From contig VXAI01000306.1 in the NCBI GenBank assembly GCA_013399305.1, positions 255,169-319,168 on the forward strand: 64,000 nucleotides of DNA, written 5' to 3'. The notes beneath the pieces are model-generated. The model ran no database searches, was not told the origin of the DNA, and saw nothing but the letters and a program-made list of their open reading frames with translations. This DNA comes from Rostratula benghalensis. Taxonomy: Eukaryota; Chordata; Aves; Charadriiformes; Rostratulidae. Made by a program: the position numbers and the translations under genes. Positions 11,011 to 25,700 of the stretch are shown here, piece by piece (within the stretch, counting starts at the first letter, position 1; every line of letters starts with the position of its first letter).

Positions 11011-11268
11011 TCACAGAATCACAGACTATCAGGGATTGGAAGGGACCTTGAAAGCTCATCCAGTCCAATCCCCCTGCCAGAGCAGGAACACCTAGATCAG
11101 GTCACACAGGAACACATCCAGGCAGGTTTTGAACGTCTCCAGAGAAGGAGACTCCACTGCCTCCCTGGGCAGCCCCTTCCAGTGCTCTGTCACCCTCACT
11201 GTGAAGAAGTTTTTCCTCATATTTAAGTGGAACCTCCTGTGTTCCAGCTTCTGCACCCATTCAGCTTC
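11011..11268 (-). mobile_element. CR1 LINE fragment (3' end), reverse orientation
   Basis: Starts TCACAGAATCACAGA, the reverse of the CR1 tail, followed by the reverse complement of the CR1 3' UTR (GGAAGGGACCTTGAAAGCTC, GCAGCCCCTTCCAGTGCTC). About 260 bases, 5'-truncated. Confidence 0.9.
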
Positions 11269-11699
11269 AGTATTTGCCTGGAAACCACTTCCCTCCTTCA
11301 TTGAAACAAGTGTTGAAGGGAACCACCTCAGAGGGGCTGTGTGACATTTGCGATTGTACGTCTAGGATCCCTCTCCTACAGTGCACAAGCACTGGAATAC
11401 GTTCAAGTGTTTATTTAAAGATGTATAAGAATAGAACAACAACCCCATTTAAGACTTGTCCAAAACGCAATATTCCCATTTTTGTGTAGACCTGCACATG
11501 TTGTAATTTAAGATCACTACAGATGTATGGAATTAAAGACTGGATGCTATTTCAGGCTTTACTGTTGAAAACCGTTCACACAGGAGTTACTAGAACACCA
11601 TGCAGCCCATGGTGTGTGGAGCTGACACAGTACTGATGTGTTTTCCCTCACTGGTGTGCCGAGTGTGCCCTTCAGTAAGATTTCTGAAACAGTCAAATG

Positions 11700-13732
11700 C
11701 AGAGATCGTATGCTCTTTTTATTGGCATACAGTCACTACCCATATAAGTGCATTTGTATCAAAAAAATAGTTTTCATTATTTACAGGAAGTGACAGAATT
11801 CCAGTTGTTGGCAGAGTATATAAAGCTTTTCATACACAATTTATTTTTATTATTATTATTACTAGACCGAGAATATAAAATCTGAACTGAAAATCAAATT
11901 CAATGCATCATGGAAACTGTATTCCTCAATAGCATTTCTTAAACTTAATTCTAGTTCCTTTCTCTCTCTCTCTCAAGACATCCTTCTAAGGTGTGCAAAG
12001 TGTTGTACTACCCCTAGTATCCAAAAAAATCCTTGTTTTTCCCAAGGGCCAATAGTCTACTGAGATTGGGTCAACCCATTGTTATTTATATCCGTACCAA
12101 TGCAAGTAAAATCACTGTGTTGCAAATCATGCCTTTTTTTGCTAATAGGTATGATTGATTACTTACGTAAAAGGACTTTAGTGGGGGGCTATGTTAATTA
12201 TAACTCATTAACTAATTACTTCTCTGTAAGAGTGTTTTGATAAACATGCATGTATTCGCCAGCCATTCGCTCACATAATAAATGTGTAGCTAAAATGTGA
12301 TTCTTTGCATTGAAGCAGTTTACTTCTGCGTCTAATTTAGGAAAAAAAAAAAAAAGAATCACACTGGCAAAAAATGCTACATAGCCGAATTCTAATTTTA
12401 GTAAATGGATTAATCTGTTCCTGAAGACATGCTTTGTAAGTTACCTGTATTAGTGTATTTTTTTCTTTGAAGATACAGCCGAAGAGATCTTACTTGGATG
12501 CTAAGCCTTTTATCTTTTTCCCAATTGGTACCACACCAGACCTTCTAGGCTCAGATCTCCAGGCTCTTCCTGAACAAATCTTCTGTAACAGTCCCTGGCC
12601 CAGGGTTGTGCATTGTTGGGGATTTTAACGAGTGTTATTTCACCCTCTTGTTACTAACAGCCAGAATTCATTTCCTGAAGGAGGAGGTCATCACAGTGAC
12701 CTCTTTCTTTTCATGGTGATATTAAATGCAAAATTTTAGTTATGTTGCTGTCTAATCAATGTATCAGCTTTGCAGGAATCACAATTTTCATAACACTAAC
12801 AAAAATAACCAGCTTTAATGTCTACTACACATTTAATGCCTGGGCCAAGATGTAAAGGTAGCTGGTTACCAGTTTTCTAATGGGCACCGAGTGCCATTTA
12901 TAAATATTTTCCATAAAAACATCTAAAATACTGAGCCTTGTTCCTGTCATATCCCCGAACGTCCAGAAAGTTCTCTCTGAAAAGTGGGTGAGGAATAGAG
13001 TTCCAGAGCATAACAACACTGTCACACAAGCGCAGGTAATCACGGGTGTTCCTAATGAGGTTCAGTCGGGGTCGGTTTACCTTGTATTACAGTGACCCAT
13101 ACTTTACATACACAGCATCTATTACTTGCTAGTCCAAAGAAAAAGGATATTAAAAATCTATTACACATATCTAAAGGGAAAAATAATAATTAAAAAAAAG
13201 ATGTCTTGTCTTTGTTTTTTCACACACACCCCAACAGATAAATCTCATCAGGTCCATGGATCACATACATACTTTGACAAGTGGTTTACGTTAAAATCTT
13301 TTTCAAGTACTTTAAAAAATTTGTTATACCAAAAAAAGCTGCCTTCTTCTTGTCTTAAAAAAAAAAAAATCCCCAAAATCTTTCTACAATTTAACACAAA
13401 ATTCATGTGCAAGAATTTTAAACAAAAAAATGAACTAAAGAGCTTTATTGACATCACAGTACATTCAATAGTAATTTTAAGAACATTACAGCTGAAAGAG
13501 AATGGCATGTTTTATATTCTTAATAAGCACTACCGTTCTTGAAAAAATGTAATACAAAGAAATCCTATTAGGTATTTAATTCTGAGCAGCATTTGGAAAA
13601 AAATACACCTATTTACAGATAAAAAAAGGATTCTGGTTTCACCTACATAGCCACAATGTGCCTCTATAATGAGACAAGCCTTTTATAACTCATGGAATTT
13701 TTAAACGTCATAGCACTGGTGCCATACATTCC
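11700..13732 (-). other. PNISR: Probable 3' UTR of PNISR
   Basis: Inferred, not proven. About 2 kb of AT-rich, repeat-free sequence follows the PNISR stop. Several AATAAA hexamers occur on the minus strand, including 13444-13449, about 11840-11852 and 11718-11723. The last is followed by a T/GT-rich stretch and makes a plausible distal cleavage site. Confidence 0.45.
11718..11723 (-). terminator. PNISR: Candidate distal poly(A) signal of PNISR
   Basis: AATAAA on the minus strand about 2 kb after the stop codon, with TTTGACTGTTTC as a U/GU-rich element beyond the expected cleavage point. Earlier hexamers could give shorter 3' ends. Confidence 0.4.
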
Positions 13733-13763
13733 TCAGCGTTTACGACGAAGAGGAGTTGTTGAT
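13733..13763 (-). CDS. PNISR: PNISR last coding exon
   Basis: Only 31 coding bases, for the C-terminus STTPLRRKR and TGA (13733-13735). The first codon is AG|A, joined to the large RS exon. The tail matches the known PNISR ending. Confidence 0.92.
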
Positions 13764-16700
13764 CTGAAAAATAAAGGAAAAGGGAGGGGGGGGAAAGTTA
13801 ATTGGAAAAAACACAAGACCCCCAAACCCACACACACTTTAGGCTTAGTAATTATTAGCTTTAAAAGAGTTTTCCATAGTTACTTTTGCCTAAGACAAAA
13901 AATTTAATAAATACCATACTTCATTAAAAAAAAAAGTTCATATGCCGTACACATGAAGATGAATAGCAAAAAATAACAAAATAAAAAAGTCAGACAAAAT
14001 ACTTAAAAAGTATACTACCTTGATCGTGACTTAGACTTGTGTTTGCGGCTTGCCTTCTTACCAGACCTTTGAGATTTCTCCACGGAGCATGACCGAATAT
14101 GCTTCGATTTCTTGGCCTTCTTTTCTTTACTGCTTCCTGGCGATTCGGAACTACTCCTCGCACTAGATTCGGAGCCTGACCGTTTTTTGCTATCTTTGGT
14201 AGTAATTTTTTTGCTTTCCTGCCTGGAATCCTGCCTTATTATTTTCACACAGATGGAATCACCGCGAGAGAAAGTTCTTTCGCTGTCTCTTTTTCTCTTT
14301 AACCTACCGTCGTCATGATTGCCAGCCTTACTTTCTTTCTCCTCTTTTTTGGGCTTTTCTTTTCTTTTTTCCTGATCTCTCTCCCTTTCCCTGTTCTTCT
14401 TTCTCTCTTTATCTACCCCTCCGCTCTGCTCCTTCTTCCTTTCCTGATCTTTCCCCTCGCTTTTGTGTTTGTGCCTATTTCCAGCAGGGCTTCTACGCTG
14501 CTCTTCAGTTTTACGCCTGTCCCTGCTCCTGCTGCGGCTGGCGCGGTTGGTTCGCCTGTCTCTCGACCGGCTGCTGCTTCTACGCCTATCCCAGCTCCTC
14601 TCTCGAGAAGGGCTCCGATTCCTTCGCCTCTCCCCTCTTTCAGCGCTGCGATTTCCACTACATCTTCTCCTCTCCCTCACTTTCTCCCTGCTCCTACTCC
14701 TCTCCCTCCTGTTCCTGTGGGAGTAGCTCCTGCTCCTGCTGCGCCTGACTTTATGTGACGGCGTCCTGCTGCGACTGTGCCTCTTCTTCCTTTTAGGAGA
14801 GGAGGAAGGCGAAGAGCTGCGACTACTACCTGAGCTCGTGCTGTAGGATGAACTAGACACGCTGCTGCTACTGCTGCTGCTTCTGCTATTGCTGCTAGTG
14901 CTACCGCTGCTGGAGCTTCTTGACCCGCTCCTTCCTGCCCTCTCTTTACCCTCTTTTTTGAGTTCTAGATCAGGTGCGATTGCGTTTGGAGATCTTTTCT
15001 TTTCGTGAACCATATCTGCTTCAAATTCTTTTGCCTCCTGTGATGCCGAGTTACTGTTTTGTTCTTTGTTAATGAATTCATTCATCTCCTTGGAAATTTT
15101 CTCATTTTGTAGCTTTTCTTCTGGGGAAAAAAAAAAGTATACAAAAAGAAAAATGGGATTAATTTGGAGTACTATGTCACTAATTTCCGTACTGTTACTT
15201 TTGGCAAAATCAAATTTCCAAGTACCTTTCATAATACTTCGTACACTGTCTGCCATTGTAATAACCACCTACCAAACAACTTATTTTCTTTTTTTAGAGT
15301 TCTGGAAAAGTTGTCCTCCTGGTTTAGAAAAAGCGTACAACCTACTTGGAAGTTCTTATGTCACTTCATGTTTCAGTGATACAAAACCAAGGTCTCCAAC
15401 AAATATCCTGGAGCACCAGAACTCTCAAATTCATCTACTGACATACTTTTTCCTCCTTCAGCCTCCTGGGACATCCGCTTCTCCCCTCTCCCTCCTGCAA
15501 TACTCTTCTGGCTGTACCTCCACTTCCTACCTTCCTTCCAGCCTGGTTCCTCTGGGAGTGGGTAAGAAGAAATTGTTTCCCACATGGAACATGGGTTTGC
15601 CTCTCAACCTCAGAACAATGGTGGCTGGATCTGTGTATTTTGCCAGCCTCATTACTCAAGAAAGTCTTAGAGAAGTACTTTCTGCTGTAGTGATGCAAGT
15701 TTGCTTCTTAGTGTTTTCCAAGGATAGCTTTTGGAATTAATTTCAAGTTAACTAGGACAAGTAATTTACATTGGTCCTTGTTTTTAAAAGGTTTTATAGT
15801 CAATGAATTCCAAGGAAGAGAGGAATAGTATAAAAAGGAGACTGGAGATAATTCCTTGCTTAAGACTCAGCTTAAAAGTTAAGATGACAGCATTTAATAA
15901 AGATGGATGGTGAAGCTCTTACAAAACAAAAAAATCATGTCAGTTGAGATTAGACGTAACTTGGTCATCAGCAAATGCTATAAACATGGTAAGAACACAA
16001 CAGAATAAAAAAATTAGTTTTTTGCAAGTAACTTAATGAGCTTCAGGCCAAGATTTTCATATAGCAAATAAAGAACTCCAGACCCTCAGAGCATTTTCCA
16101 GAGGTTTCCAACATTTTTAAAAGTTTTACTTATTTCTGTTCCACCTAGGATCCTCTGCATCACTGGCCAAGTTTATCTCCCCTCCCCATTTTTAATTGAA
16201 CCCAGAAAAAATAACTGACATACAACATCTGTAACCAAAAAATGGCCTTTTGATGTGGGCCATCAGTTCCTGGCTTAACTCAGGGAATAAAATTGCATCC
16301 ATAAACCCAGCATGACCCAAATGGCAACTGCCCACAGCAGGGGGGTTGGACTAGATGATCCTCAAAGGTCCTTTCCAACCCAAACCATTTTACAACAGTC
16401 AAATCAAACCCAGATAACAAATCCATCTGGTCCCTGAGTAACACAGTCAGAAGTCAGTCTATGTTAGAAGATGCTCCACTGTACATTAGAAATCTGCTTT
16501 TCCAAAACACAGCTACAAATGAGAATCTGCATTTAGTCTTCTTCAGAATTTTGGATGTATAGAACCAGCTTGTTTACTCTAATTTACAGATTTACATTTC
16601 TGTAAATAGTCCCATGGAGATGTCCCCAAGCTGCACCTGGCTTCTCATACTTGGAAGACAACAGAGGTCACAGGCCACCGCTCAGTCACTCTCCATGCAG

Positions 16701-19700
16701 CTGTCCTTTTATATGTAAATCTTAAAACACTCAGAGAAAGGAGGAGGATATAGCAACCAAAAGTTTAGCTAGCTCAGGCTTCTATTAAGGGACCCTTATA
16801 TCGTATTTCTAGGCCTTTAAAATAAAAAGTAAAAGGAGGAAATCATCCATCCCCAAATAATAAAGTATGCTACCATAGCAGCGCTTTCTTCCTCCTCCAG
16901 CTTATGATGCTGAGTTCTTACCACTGTATTCACCTGTTGATCTAGACTGCTCTTCAGCACAGAAGTACATTACAGATTTTTATATATTTTTATTTTTTTT
17001 AACATCAAGCCTGTCACCTTCTCCAAGCATAAGTGTGAACTGACTGGGTTCAGTAATCTTTCCCTGGTGGTAGGAATAAAAACCCAGTTGTGGAGAAGCA
17101 GCATATGGACACAAATCTCAACTACAACTGCAAAGAGCAAGCTCAAAGGAACTGCAGCTCCCACCTCTACGTTCTGGAAGGTGCCCTGCACAAGATTACG
17201 TATCAGAAAAGCAAGTTTTTCAGATGATGTGAGATGTACTTACAGTGTACTTACACATTCCTTAAAAGGAATCAAGTTTATATAAACTGCAGCCTGGCTC
17301 ATAAGGGTGAAACTTATCCCCCAGTCACAACGGGGATACTAGTAACTTCTAAAAAATGCATTATACACACACACATTTTTATGAAGTGATAGTATTATGC
17401 ATATAGTATAATATCTACAGCATACAGATATCTATGTACCACACGTCTACTCTTTTAACACTAAAATAAAATAGTTTAGGGAAAACACTACATGGATTTT
17501 TTTTCTTATTAGAAAGAAAAGCACCAAACCCCATTTTGATCAAGTAGCTCAAAGACCTTTTTCTGTTAAAACTTTTAATTAAAAAAACATTCTTTCTAAA
17601 TTTGGCTTAAGAAGCATTTTGTCTCCCCCCAGTTTGCATATACTAAGTAGTGAACTCCATATCCAGCAGCATAGCAAGAAGACGTTACAGGACTTACCTT
17701 CTAGCTGTTTTTCTAGTAGTAGTTGCTGTTCTCTCTCTTTTCGCCAAAATGCCTCCTGTTTTTGCCTGATTCTGTGCCGTAATTCCTCCTCATCAGTATC
17801 AGATGATTCAGAGCCTCTGTCACTCCTCTCATCTTCACTGTCTCCTGATCCATAACCACCCAGTCCACCTGCGTGCATAAAGTCCAGTCTATCACGAGGA
17901 AAGGTTAAGCTTTGTTCTTAATATTTCTGTGGGGCAAAGAGGAGAGTAACATTGCCCTTCCTTCACTTCCTCTTCTCGGAAGAAGTCACTTTATTCTGGT
18001 AAGTGCCAATGCTGTTTGGCTGCTGTGATCAAGGCCCCCATATCTGCATTGACGCTCACTGTCTGGTTCTACTCCTTCTGGAACAGCCCGTCTATTTTCG
18101 TCAAGCAAGCACTGTGAGCGCGGTACTTTTCCCATTGCATGGAAGGGCAAAAAAAAGCTCCCTGCGGAGACGGGAACGGTGCCTGCCTCCGCATCAGCAA
18201 CCGGACAGAAAATGCCTGGGACCTTTCCCAGAAGACGTCTCTGAAAGGACTTCAGCCACCTCCGTAGTCCAAGGCTACAGAAATCCTGAATGCCACACCA
18301 ATTTTTCTCTATTGATTTGGAAAACACTGCACTGTGACAGGTACAGAGATGGAACAGAAACGGGCTTTCTTCTCCCCTAGAGATATCAGTAACTACTGGT
18401 CTGATAAGAAGGACAAAGTCAACTTAACCATCGGACACAGAGATATTTTACTTTCTTTCAGTCTGAGGTTCTTAGGACTGAGTTAGTTTTAAAACATGAG
18501 AATACTCGTGACGGCAACATTCAATCTAATTCATCAGAAATCCACACAAAAACCACGTAACGGATGACTGACGCTGCTGTAGTACATTTTAGATGACAAA
18601 AAGCATGTTGGGAAAGATCTTTGGCTGTTGTGTCTCAAGCTGGAATTTCAACCTCTTTTTTTCTGTGTTGTTTCTGGTCATATGTGATATGGGAGCCTCT
18701 GTGCTTATGTAGCTTTTCATTAAAATAATCAATTCCAACGATTATCGTATTTTTATTTATAGACTTTCACATTACTCTTATCAACCTTCCCTTCTTGTTT
18801 GGATAGATCAAAATAGGAGAAAAATATTAGCCAGTATTCCTCTCTCTGAAGACCGCAGTGTGCTTCTGAAACAATCATGCTTTGAAAAATAAATCTATCT
18901 GAAGTTTTTAGGCATTTTCAAAATTAGGGCAAGATTCTCATACGCTAACTCACACTGACTAGTCCTTTACTCCAAAAACCATCCCACTTATATCAGTAGG
19001 TTTACCTGTGGAACAAACAAAGGTGCTGATAATGATAACGTTACTGGAAAGTGACCCATGCTCTCGGGCAATTAAAAATCTAGTTTTAAAATGCAATTTC
19101 TAGAAACGCAAGGCAAGAGTGAAACTCCCCCTTTTAAGCCCTCTCAAAAATAAGGAACATACTTACCGAGTCCAGTGAGGGAAGCCAGTGCACTGGACTG
19201 TGCCAGCTGTTTTGCAGGAGCTTTGTATCACATCAACAACAGGAACAACATGTTAACACAAATAGCCACGATTTCATAGTCATGAGTCTATGGTATTGTT
19301 AAATCTACTACTATTGCTGGTCTTTGGAGGGAGAGAAGAAACATTAAAAACGCATCATCCATTTAAAACCAGTTCTAGATTTTCTGACCACGAAGATTTA
19401 GAATTTAACTGCAAATTAATAGTGAACAGAAAAAAAAAAAAACAAACAAAAAACAACAAATATATACTCGTAAATCACTTTCCAAGTTACAGCATGTGCA
19501 CATAATTTTCAAGTTTCAGTAGTTACATATTTAGATTAACTCAGTTACGCTAAAAAAAGCTGTGATGTAAGTATTATACATGTTAATAGTGAAAGCAACT
19601 GAATTACTAATTGAGGACTCAAAGTTCGTCTCTTTTCACTTCTGAACAGCTAAGAACTTGAGATAAAGATGACAGCATTAAGAAACAGCTACAACTCAAG

Positions 19701-22700
19701 AGGCACTGACACACGGGTATCATTTTAACTAAATCAATGAATTGTATGAAAGAAATGGAGTAACTGAAGTAACTCACAATACACTGCACAGGACAACAGG
19801 ACATGGTTACTGGATTTGAACTCTACCAAGTTGAATGCATTATACTGGAATTGGTCTCGGGGATAACTATGGAGGTTAAATGTTCTAGAGACATGCAAAT
19901 ATAGAATATTCACAGAAGAAACTAAACAAAAAAAAAAAAGAAAAAAGAAAGAAAGAAAAAAAAGAACCGGCATACCTTTAGTTGCTTTACGGTGAACATC
20001 TTTGGCCACGTAATAAATTTCTTCATTTGTGACATCTAAGAGAATCTCTGTCAGCAGCATTTTTGTCAGCATCATCTGAAGAATATCATATATACAATTA
20101 AAGGCTAAAACCTCTTGAATAAATGCTGCATTCAAATTCTATCTATAGAGCTTCTCCTATTTTGACAGCTATGAAAGTACTCTCCTGCACATTTTATTTA
20201 ATTATTTCTTTCAACAGACATGACTTAAAAACTTAAGGCTGAAATTGTTTAAATTTGACCTGATTTCAAAACTTTTAGAACCATATTTTGGCTGTGAACT
20301 GTATCCAAGTGTACTACACACAGCTCTCCAGGGCACGGATTCCTAATGTCAAAGGTGATACAAGAAATAAATACGTAAGTCAGAAATGACTGATCCCATT
20401 TACTCTTTAAAAAAAATAAAGAGCACACTTCTGTCTGGCATGCTGCCTCACTGACCCAAATCCTGCAAAAAACATCAGAGGTTACTTATATAGGATTTTA
20501 TTATTACATATTTACTACAAGAATCAAGATGTTGGTAGTTTGTTCTCCCAGCTGCTCGGCCTGGCCACCTGCTTTACACGAGGATGCCCATTAAACTTTT
20601 TAGAATTCAGGGCCTATGTTACCAAGGTTTCAGTTGTTCAATTAGCCCACAACCAGGATTTCCAAGTACAAAGTTTCTGCAGAAACAGCGAAGTTTTTGC
20701 TGGTCTAGGACTTAGGTTTCTAACACTTTCTTGGACGATTACTTTTCTTAAGTTTCCTTTCAGAGCAGCCGAGGTTGAACCACAGGTTTCACACGGGTGC
20801 ATTTTTCAGGAATTTGACAAGTTAAGCCAAAGCACGGATTTAGTAACCATCAATGTAAAGATTACAGTCATTACATTCTTTCACTGTTGTGCTAGAGAGA
20901 AGTTATGTAACCTACAGCCCTCTCTACATGAGAAAGACAGCGCTAAAAGAGACACGCAAATACAACCCTGCTTTCCTGTATGATAAGTACTATACCTCTA
21001 CTGTCAGTATCCGGCAGAGCAAAAGTGTTTTACTTTGCTGTGCCCCCAAAATATGAGCAAATAGACAGAAATACTTAGTGAGAACTGCATTATTAATACC
21101 ATTTGATATTCCTTTTCTTCTTCTGTCATTTCTGGTTCACTTTGCTCCTCTTGAGGAGCCGGGGAAGGACTCCTGCTGATTTTCCCAATGCTTACAGCTT
21201 CTGTGTTTTCAGCATCATCTTCCTCATCACTGTCCTACAAGAACAGCATCATGCATTTCAGGAAAAACTTGGGATGTCAAGCTCAGTAGTTTCCATTTAT
21301 TATAGTCAACGTGATTTACTTTGTACTGAAATCTGTATCACAGTTGTCAGAAAACCATTTCTTTTCTCCCCTCCTAATAAACATGCAGGTACCTCTCTAC
21401 CCACAAGAGAGAAGGAAATACATAGTTGTCAGTTCACTGCCAGACAGCAACTCAGAACTGCACACAAGAGGTAACTGCTACAGTGAGTGCAACACAAGGC
21501 TTCCAAAATGGGCTCAGTTTAGTAAATGCAGGTATCTGAATTCGTTCAGCTACTCATTTAGAATTCAAACCTTCAAAGATATGCATGTTTCCAAACCACA
21601 GACAACGAAAAAAACCCCTAATTTCATCATTGTTTCTTTGCTACTACAGATCAAACATAATTTTACCTCTCGACTTCAAAACTTCAATTAAATATCAACA
21701 AAGCAGCAGCTTAACTTTAAGCAACAGAAACAAACAGGTAACCAGGAATACAGAGTTTCTATTAGGAAAAGACCAAAAAGTTGAAACCTTTCAGGAAATA
21801 CAAACCTGAGCAAAAACCAAACCATTCTACTTACAAATTTACTTTTCTGAGGTAACCGTGGGCCATCTGCTTCTTCAGCCTCCTCACTTTCCTTTTTTTC
21901 TTTTTTAGACATCTGTGAACGCTGCTGCTCCATTCTCTCTTTTTCCAGTTTTTTCTGTTTTTCTCGTTCCATCTTTTCCAGGCCCTCACGAATCCAAGCA
22001 GGCAGAGTTCTACGCTTCACAGCATCTACATAAGCAAGTTTTACAGTTCTGTAAGATGAAAAAAGCCTCCCCCCCCAATAACAAGAGCAAAGAAGCAAAC
22101 CCTCCACCCCAATATATACAAGCCACACATCTGACTGTGGGAAAACATCCATTTACGATAGCTTTTTCTTTCCCTCCTTTTTTACTTTGTTAAAAAAAAA
22201 AAAAAATCTTCCAATTTTGCAATTCTTTTCAAAACACAGATTTTATGATTTTTTTTTTTTCATTAAGGAGTGGTTAACATGTACCAATCTGTGGAGGCTC
22301 CTGCTTCACAGGCATCGCAATAGGTGAACGCTGTCGGTCTCTGAATGAGGGTCTTTCCCTTCGATTTTGAGGAGGTGCAGGAGGTGCTGGGGGACCTGGC
22401 GGCCCTGGTGGTCCTGGCTGCCAATAAGGTGGATGAAATCCACCTTGAGGTGGACCAAAAGCAGCCCCATGCTGAAAGAGCAATGCAGTTTATTTTTCTT
22501 TACATGTAACACTACGCGGCATGTGCTCAAGTTGGTCTACAGAAATCCATGCAAGTAGGAATCCACAATTTCTAGGCTACTGAGATCTCTCAATTTCTTT
22601 TTCTGTGGCCCCCAAAAAACAAGTCTTCCTTAAACATTTAATGAGTAAATTTAGATTTAAGCAGGGACACTAACGAAGCTGGAAGGGCTTCAACCAGTCT

Positions 22701-25700
22701 CCTTTCGTATTGTGCTAAACATGAAGCCCTACAATCACCATCTACCCCCAGCAGTTCCTTCCCAGCTCAGCAACAGCGCATGCAGTTAAATGAACAGTTA
22801 CAAAATTAAGGTTTGAAAGTCTACGTTAGCAGCCTTTCCTTGCAACTACAACATAAGTAAAAAATGAAAAGTTTGAGCTTTTATTACAAAAGAATCTTTG
22901 CACTGTGCCCTTTCCAGTAATCATTCATGGATGTTATTAGGATGGCTGATTAAAATATTAAATGCATAATTATGCAAGTTTAGCGAAGAGCCTGGGTTCT
23001 GAGCAAGCTGCACACAATCCAAAAGTCCTAAGTCTTGAGGCATACATGAGGAGGTTTTTGTCCTACTATTTGCTGTCCAAAAAAGCCTAATGAAACTATT
23101 TAAGAGGAGAGTGTCTAGGAAGAAATTTAAAGCATCAGGTATTTTTTTATTATATTCTATTGACTCCCTATTTAAGTCACTAGTGGTAAAAGCACTCTGC
23201 CACCACTATTGCAGGCCAAACTCTGTTATTCAGTGCCATACAAGTCTTCTGTAGTACATTGAAAAATTAATTTTAAGTGCTGGTTCCATAAGAGTAAACA
23301 GAGGGAATGATAATAAACTACTGTATTCGAAAATACTGGTTCACTTCCTAACATTGCTGAATAAGAACATTTAATAATAGAGAAAAGTAGGCCAGAATAC
23401 AGAAGCATATTTCTGGTCATCTTCCCTTGGGTTCACTTACAAACAGGAGGCAGGTGTTTCAAGAGGTACAGATTGTCATTTCTAACAAGAGCTTTGGAAG
23501 AAAAATACTGAAAACAAGGGAAAGAGTCAAAACTTCATTGCGTTTAACAATCTGTGTGATGCCCTCTGCTATTATTGCTGCTAAAACCACCTACAGATTT
23601 ATTATGCTGTGCAACTTCTATGTCAAAATGAAGAAAAAAATTGGATGTGGAATTTTTTATAAATGCCATTGTTTATTCAAAGAATCCCAGTAGATAGAGA
23701 TGGAGAAGATCAATGGATCATCCGGTCTACCTCCCTGTAAATACAGGACTGTTCCCTATGGTACATTACCTAGTGTATTTAAGTATATAATTCTGAAATT
23801 TTTTTCCTCCTTTTTAGTTTTGGGGGGGTGGAGGTGGGTGGGTTCTTGTTTGGTTGGTTTTTGGTTGCTTGTTTTTGTTTTTTTTAATACAAAACTGCAT
23901 GATGTTAATTTATAGACTGGAACACAGTGATTCATTTTAATACTGCAGACAACAGCCATTTCTCATTACTAGTATAGAAAAAAAAAAATAAATCCCTTTA
24001 GCCTCAGAGCAGAACTGAAAGCTCTAAAGTCTCTTCTGCAAAGTATTTGGTAAAAATGAATCTTAGCAGATAACAGATTCTGTAGATGTTTGTAGAACTG
24101 AAGAATGAAAGTCGCCGCTAGATGATATTAGAGGAACGCATCCACGGAAGGGACTCTGCGCGCCTACAACATTAAAGCAACAAATATGTTTCACCTGATA
24201 GTCAAACTGGTTCACTGGCCCCATTGCAAAGTTATCGGGAGGTCCCCCAAAGTTGTGATTGTTCTGGTTAAATATATGCCTGTTGTCAGAAGCAAATTCC
24301 CCACTGTCCTGACTGTTGCTGTCTTCAGACGGAGGAACAATTTCCATTTGACCTGTGCTTGGAGGCATCCACTGCTGATCTGGAGGTGGGTGAGGGGGCT
24401 GGTGAGGCATTCCCCATTCTGTTTAGGAGTCAGAATACAATTCAATACCAAGTTAGTGCAATTTTTAGGAGTTGCCAAATCACTAAGTGTTCTTGCACTT
24501 ATCACACAAAGCAACAGACGAAGTTACAAAGAGTCATCTCTACAGACTGTATTACACTGCCTCAATAATTTCTTCAGCTACATGAAAGAAATACAAATAG
24601 CTGCAGCTGAACTAAAACTGGGGTGGGGGGAGCAAACTTGACTGACACAGATATGTTGCATATTTGTTTTTATAAATTGCTGGTGATAACTGAGTCCACC
24701 ATAGCACTTACAGATTTTATCAACTGTTAAAGAACTGCTCCTACTTCTCCATTTCTATGCTTTTTCAGTTTTCACAGCAATGAGCTATTTTACTGCTTTG
24801 CACAGTAGACTTAGAAGAGTTATTATGCAAAGCAAATGTTTTTTTTAAACCTGAAGTCTTGTATCTTGATAACAGATGATTCCCTGGATTCTCCATTATC
24901 TAGCAGAGGTCCCAGCGTAAGCTGTAGCCATAAGCCGCTCAAATGTAAGTTACAACCGGCTCACAGAATTAAAAAGGTTTAAGGAATTAATTAATAGCTC
25001 CTGTAGCTATAATCTTTGTCATCTTAAGAAGCCAGTCTAAAAATTATGTCCACTTGCAGATATTTATAGACTGTGACAGAACTACCTTGTAATTCAGCAG
25101 TAACAGAACTAATACCTAGGCTCTCAGGTTAACCCCTACCTTCCAGCCACTCCTGGAAGAATTCTTTCTATTTTTATTTATTTATTTATTTAATTTCTAC
25201 TGCCCTTCCCACCTGCATCATAACTAGATCCACTAGCGTAGCAGCATGAGAAGTGTTAATACAGTTTTTCTGCTTGGTTGCTCTTTTTCCTGTATGTTCA
25301 AAGATTGTGTCATTCCTTTCACCCTGTTGTCCTGGTGGGTCATTAATCAAATGGTGGATGGTTAATCAAATCCTCTGCCAGAGTCAATACTTCTAAAGTA
25401 TTCTAAGGGTAGAATCCTTTATCCTTTCAGTACAGCTTACAAGAATTATTGTTCATAAATGCCTGTATTAACATTTGTCACTATTTAAGTGCCCAGTTCA
25501 GTTCAAGTCACATACAACAGATGCTGGTTTCACCCGTGGAACGTGAATCCCTTCAAAATGAATGTCTGATAGTTGCGCAGCTGGTTTTCAGGTTGTCATT
25601 TTACTTTTTTATTTGTAGCACATAAAGGAATTTTGGATCCAAAAAGCAACTTGGAAGGATATGGAGAAAGAAGAGGATGGAGAAAGCCAGCATCTGGCAG

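Noticed and set aside
14112..14758. Long plus-strand open frames rich in Leu, Ser and Pro
   Set aside because: They are the mirror of the Arg/Ser-rich codons of PNISR, whose composition lacks stop codons on the opposite strand.
15066..15740. 224-codon open frame on the plus strand
   Set aside because: It is antisense to the end of the PNISR RS exon and its intron, shows no domain or conserved motif, and begins in the antisense of known coding sequence.
18003..18380. 125-codon plus-strand open frame as a nested gene
   Set aside because: No start context, domain or splice support; kept only as a compositional observation.
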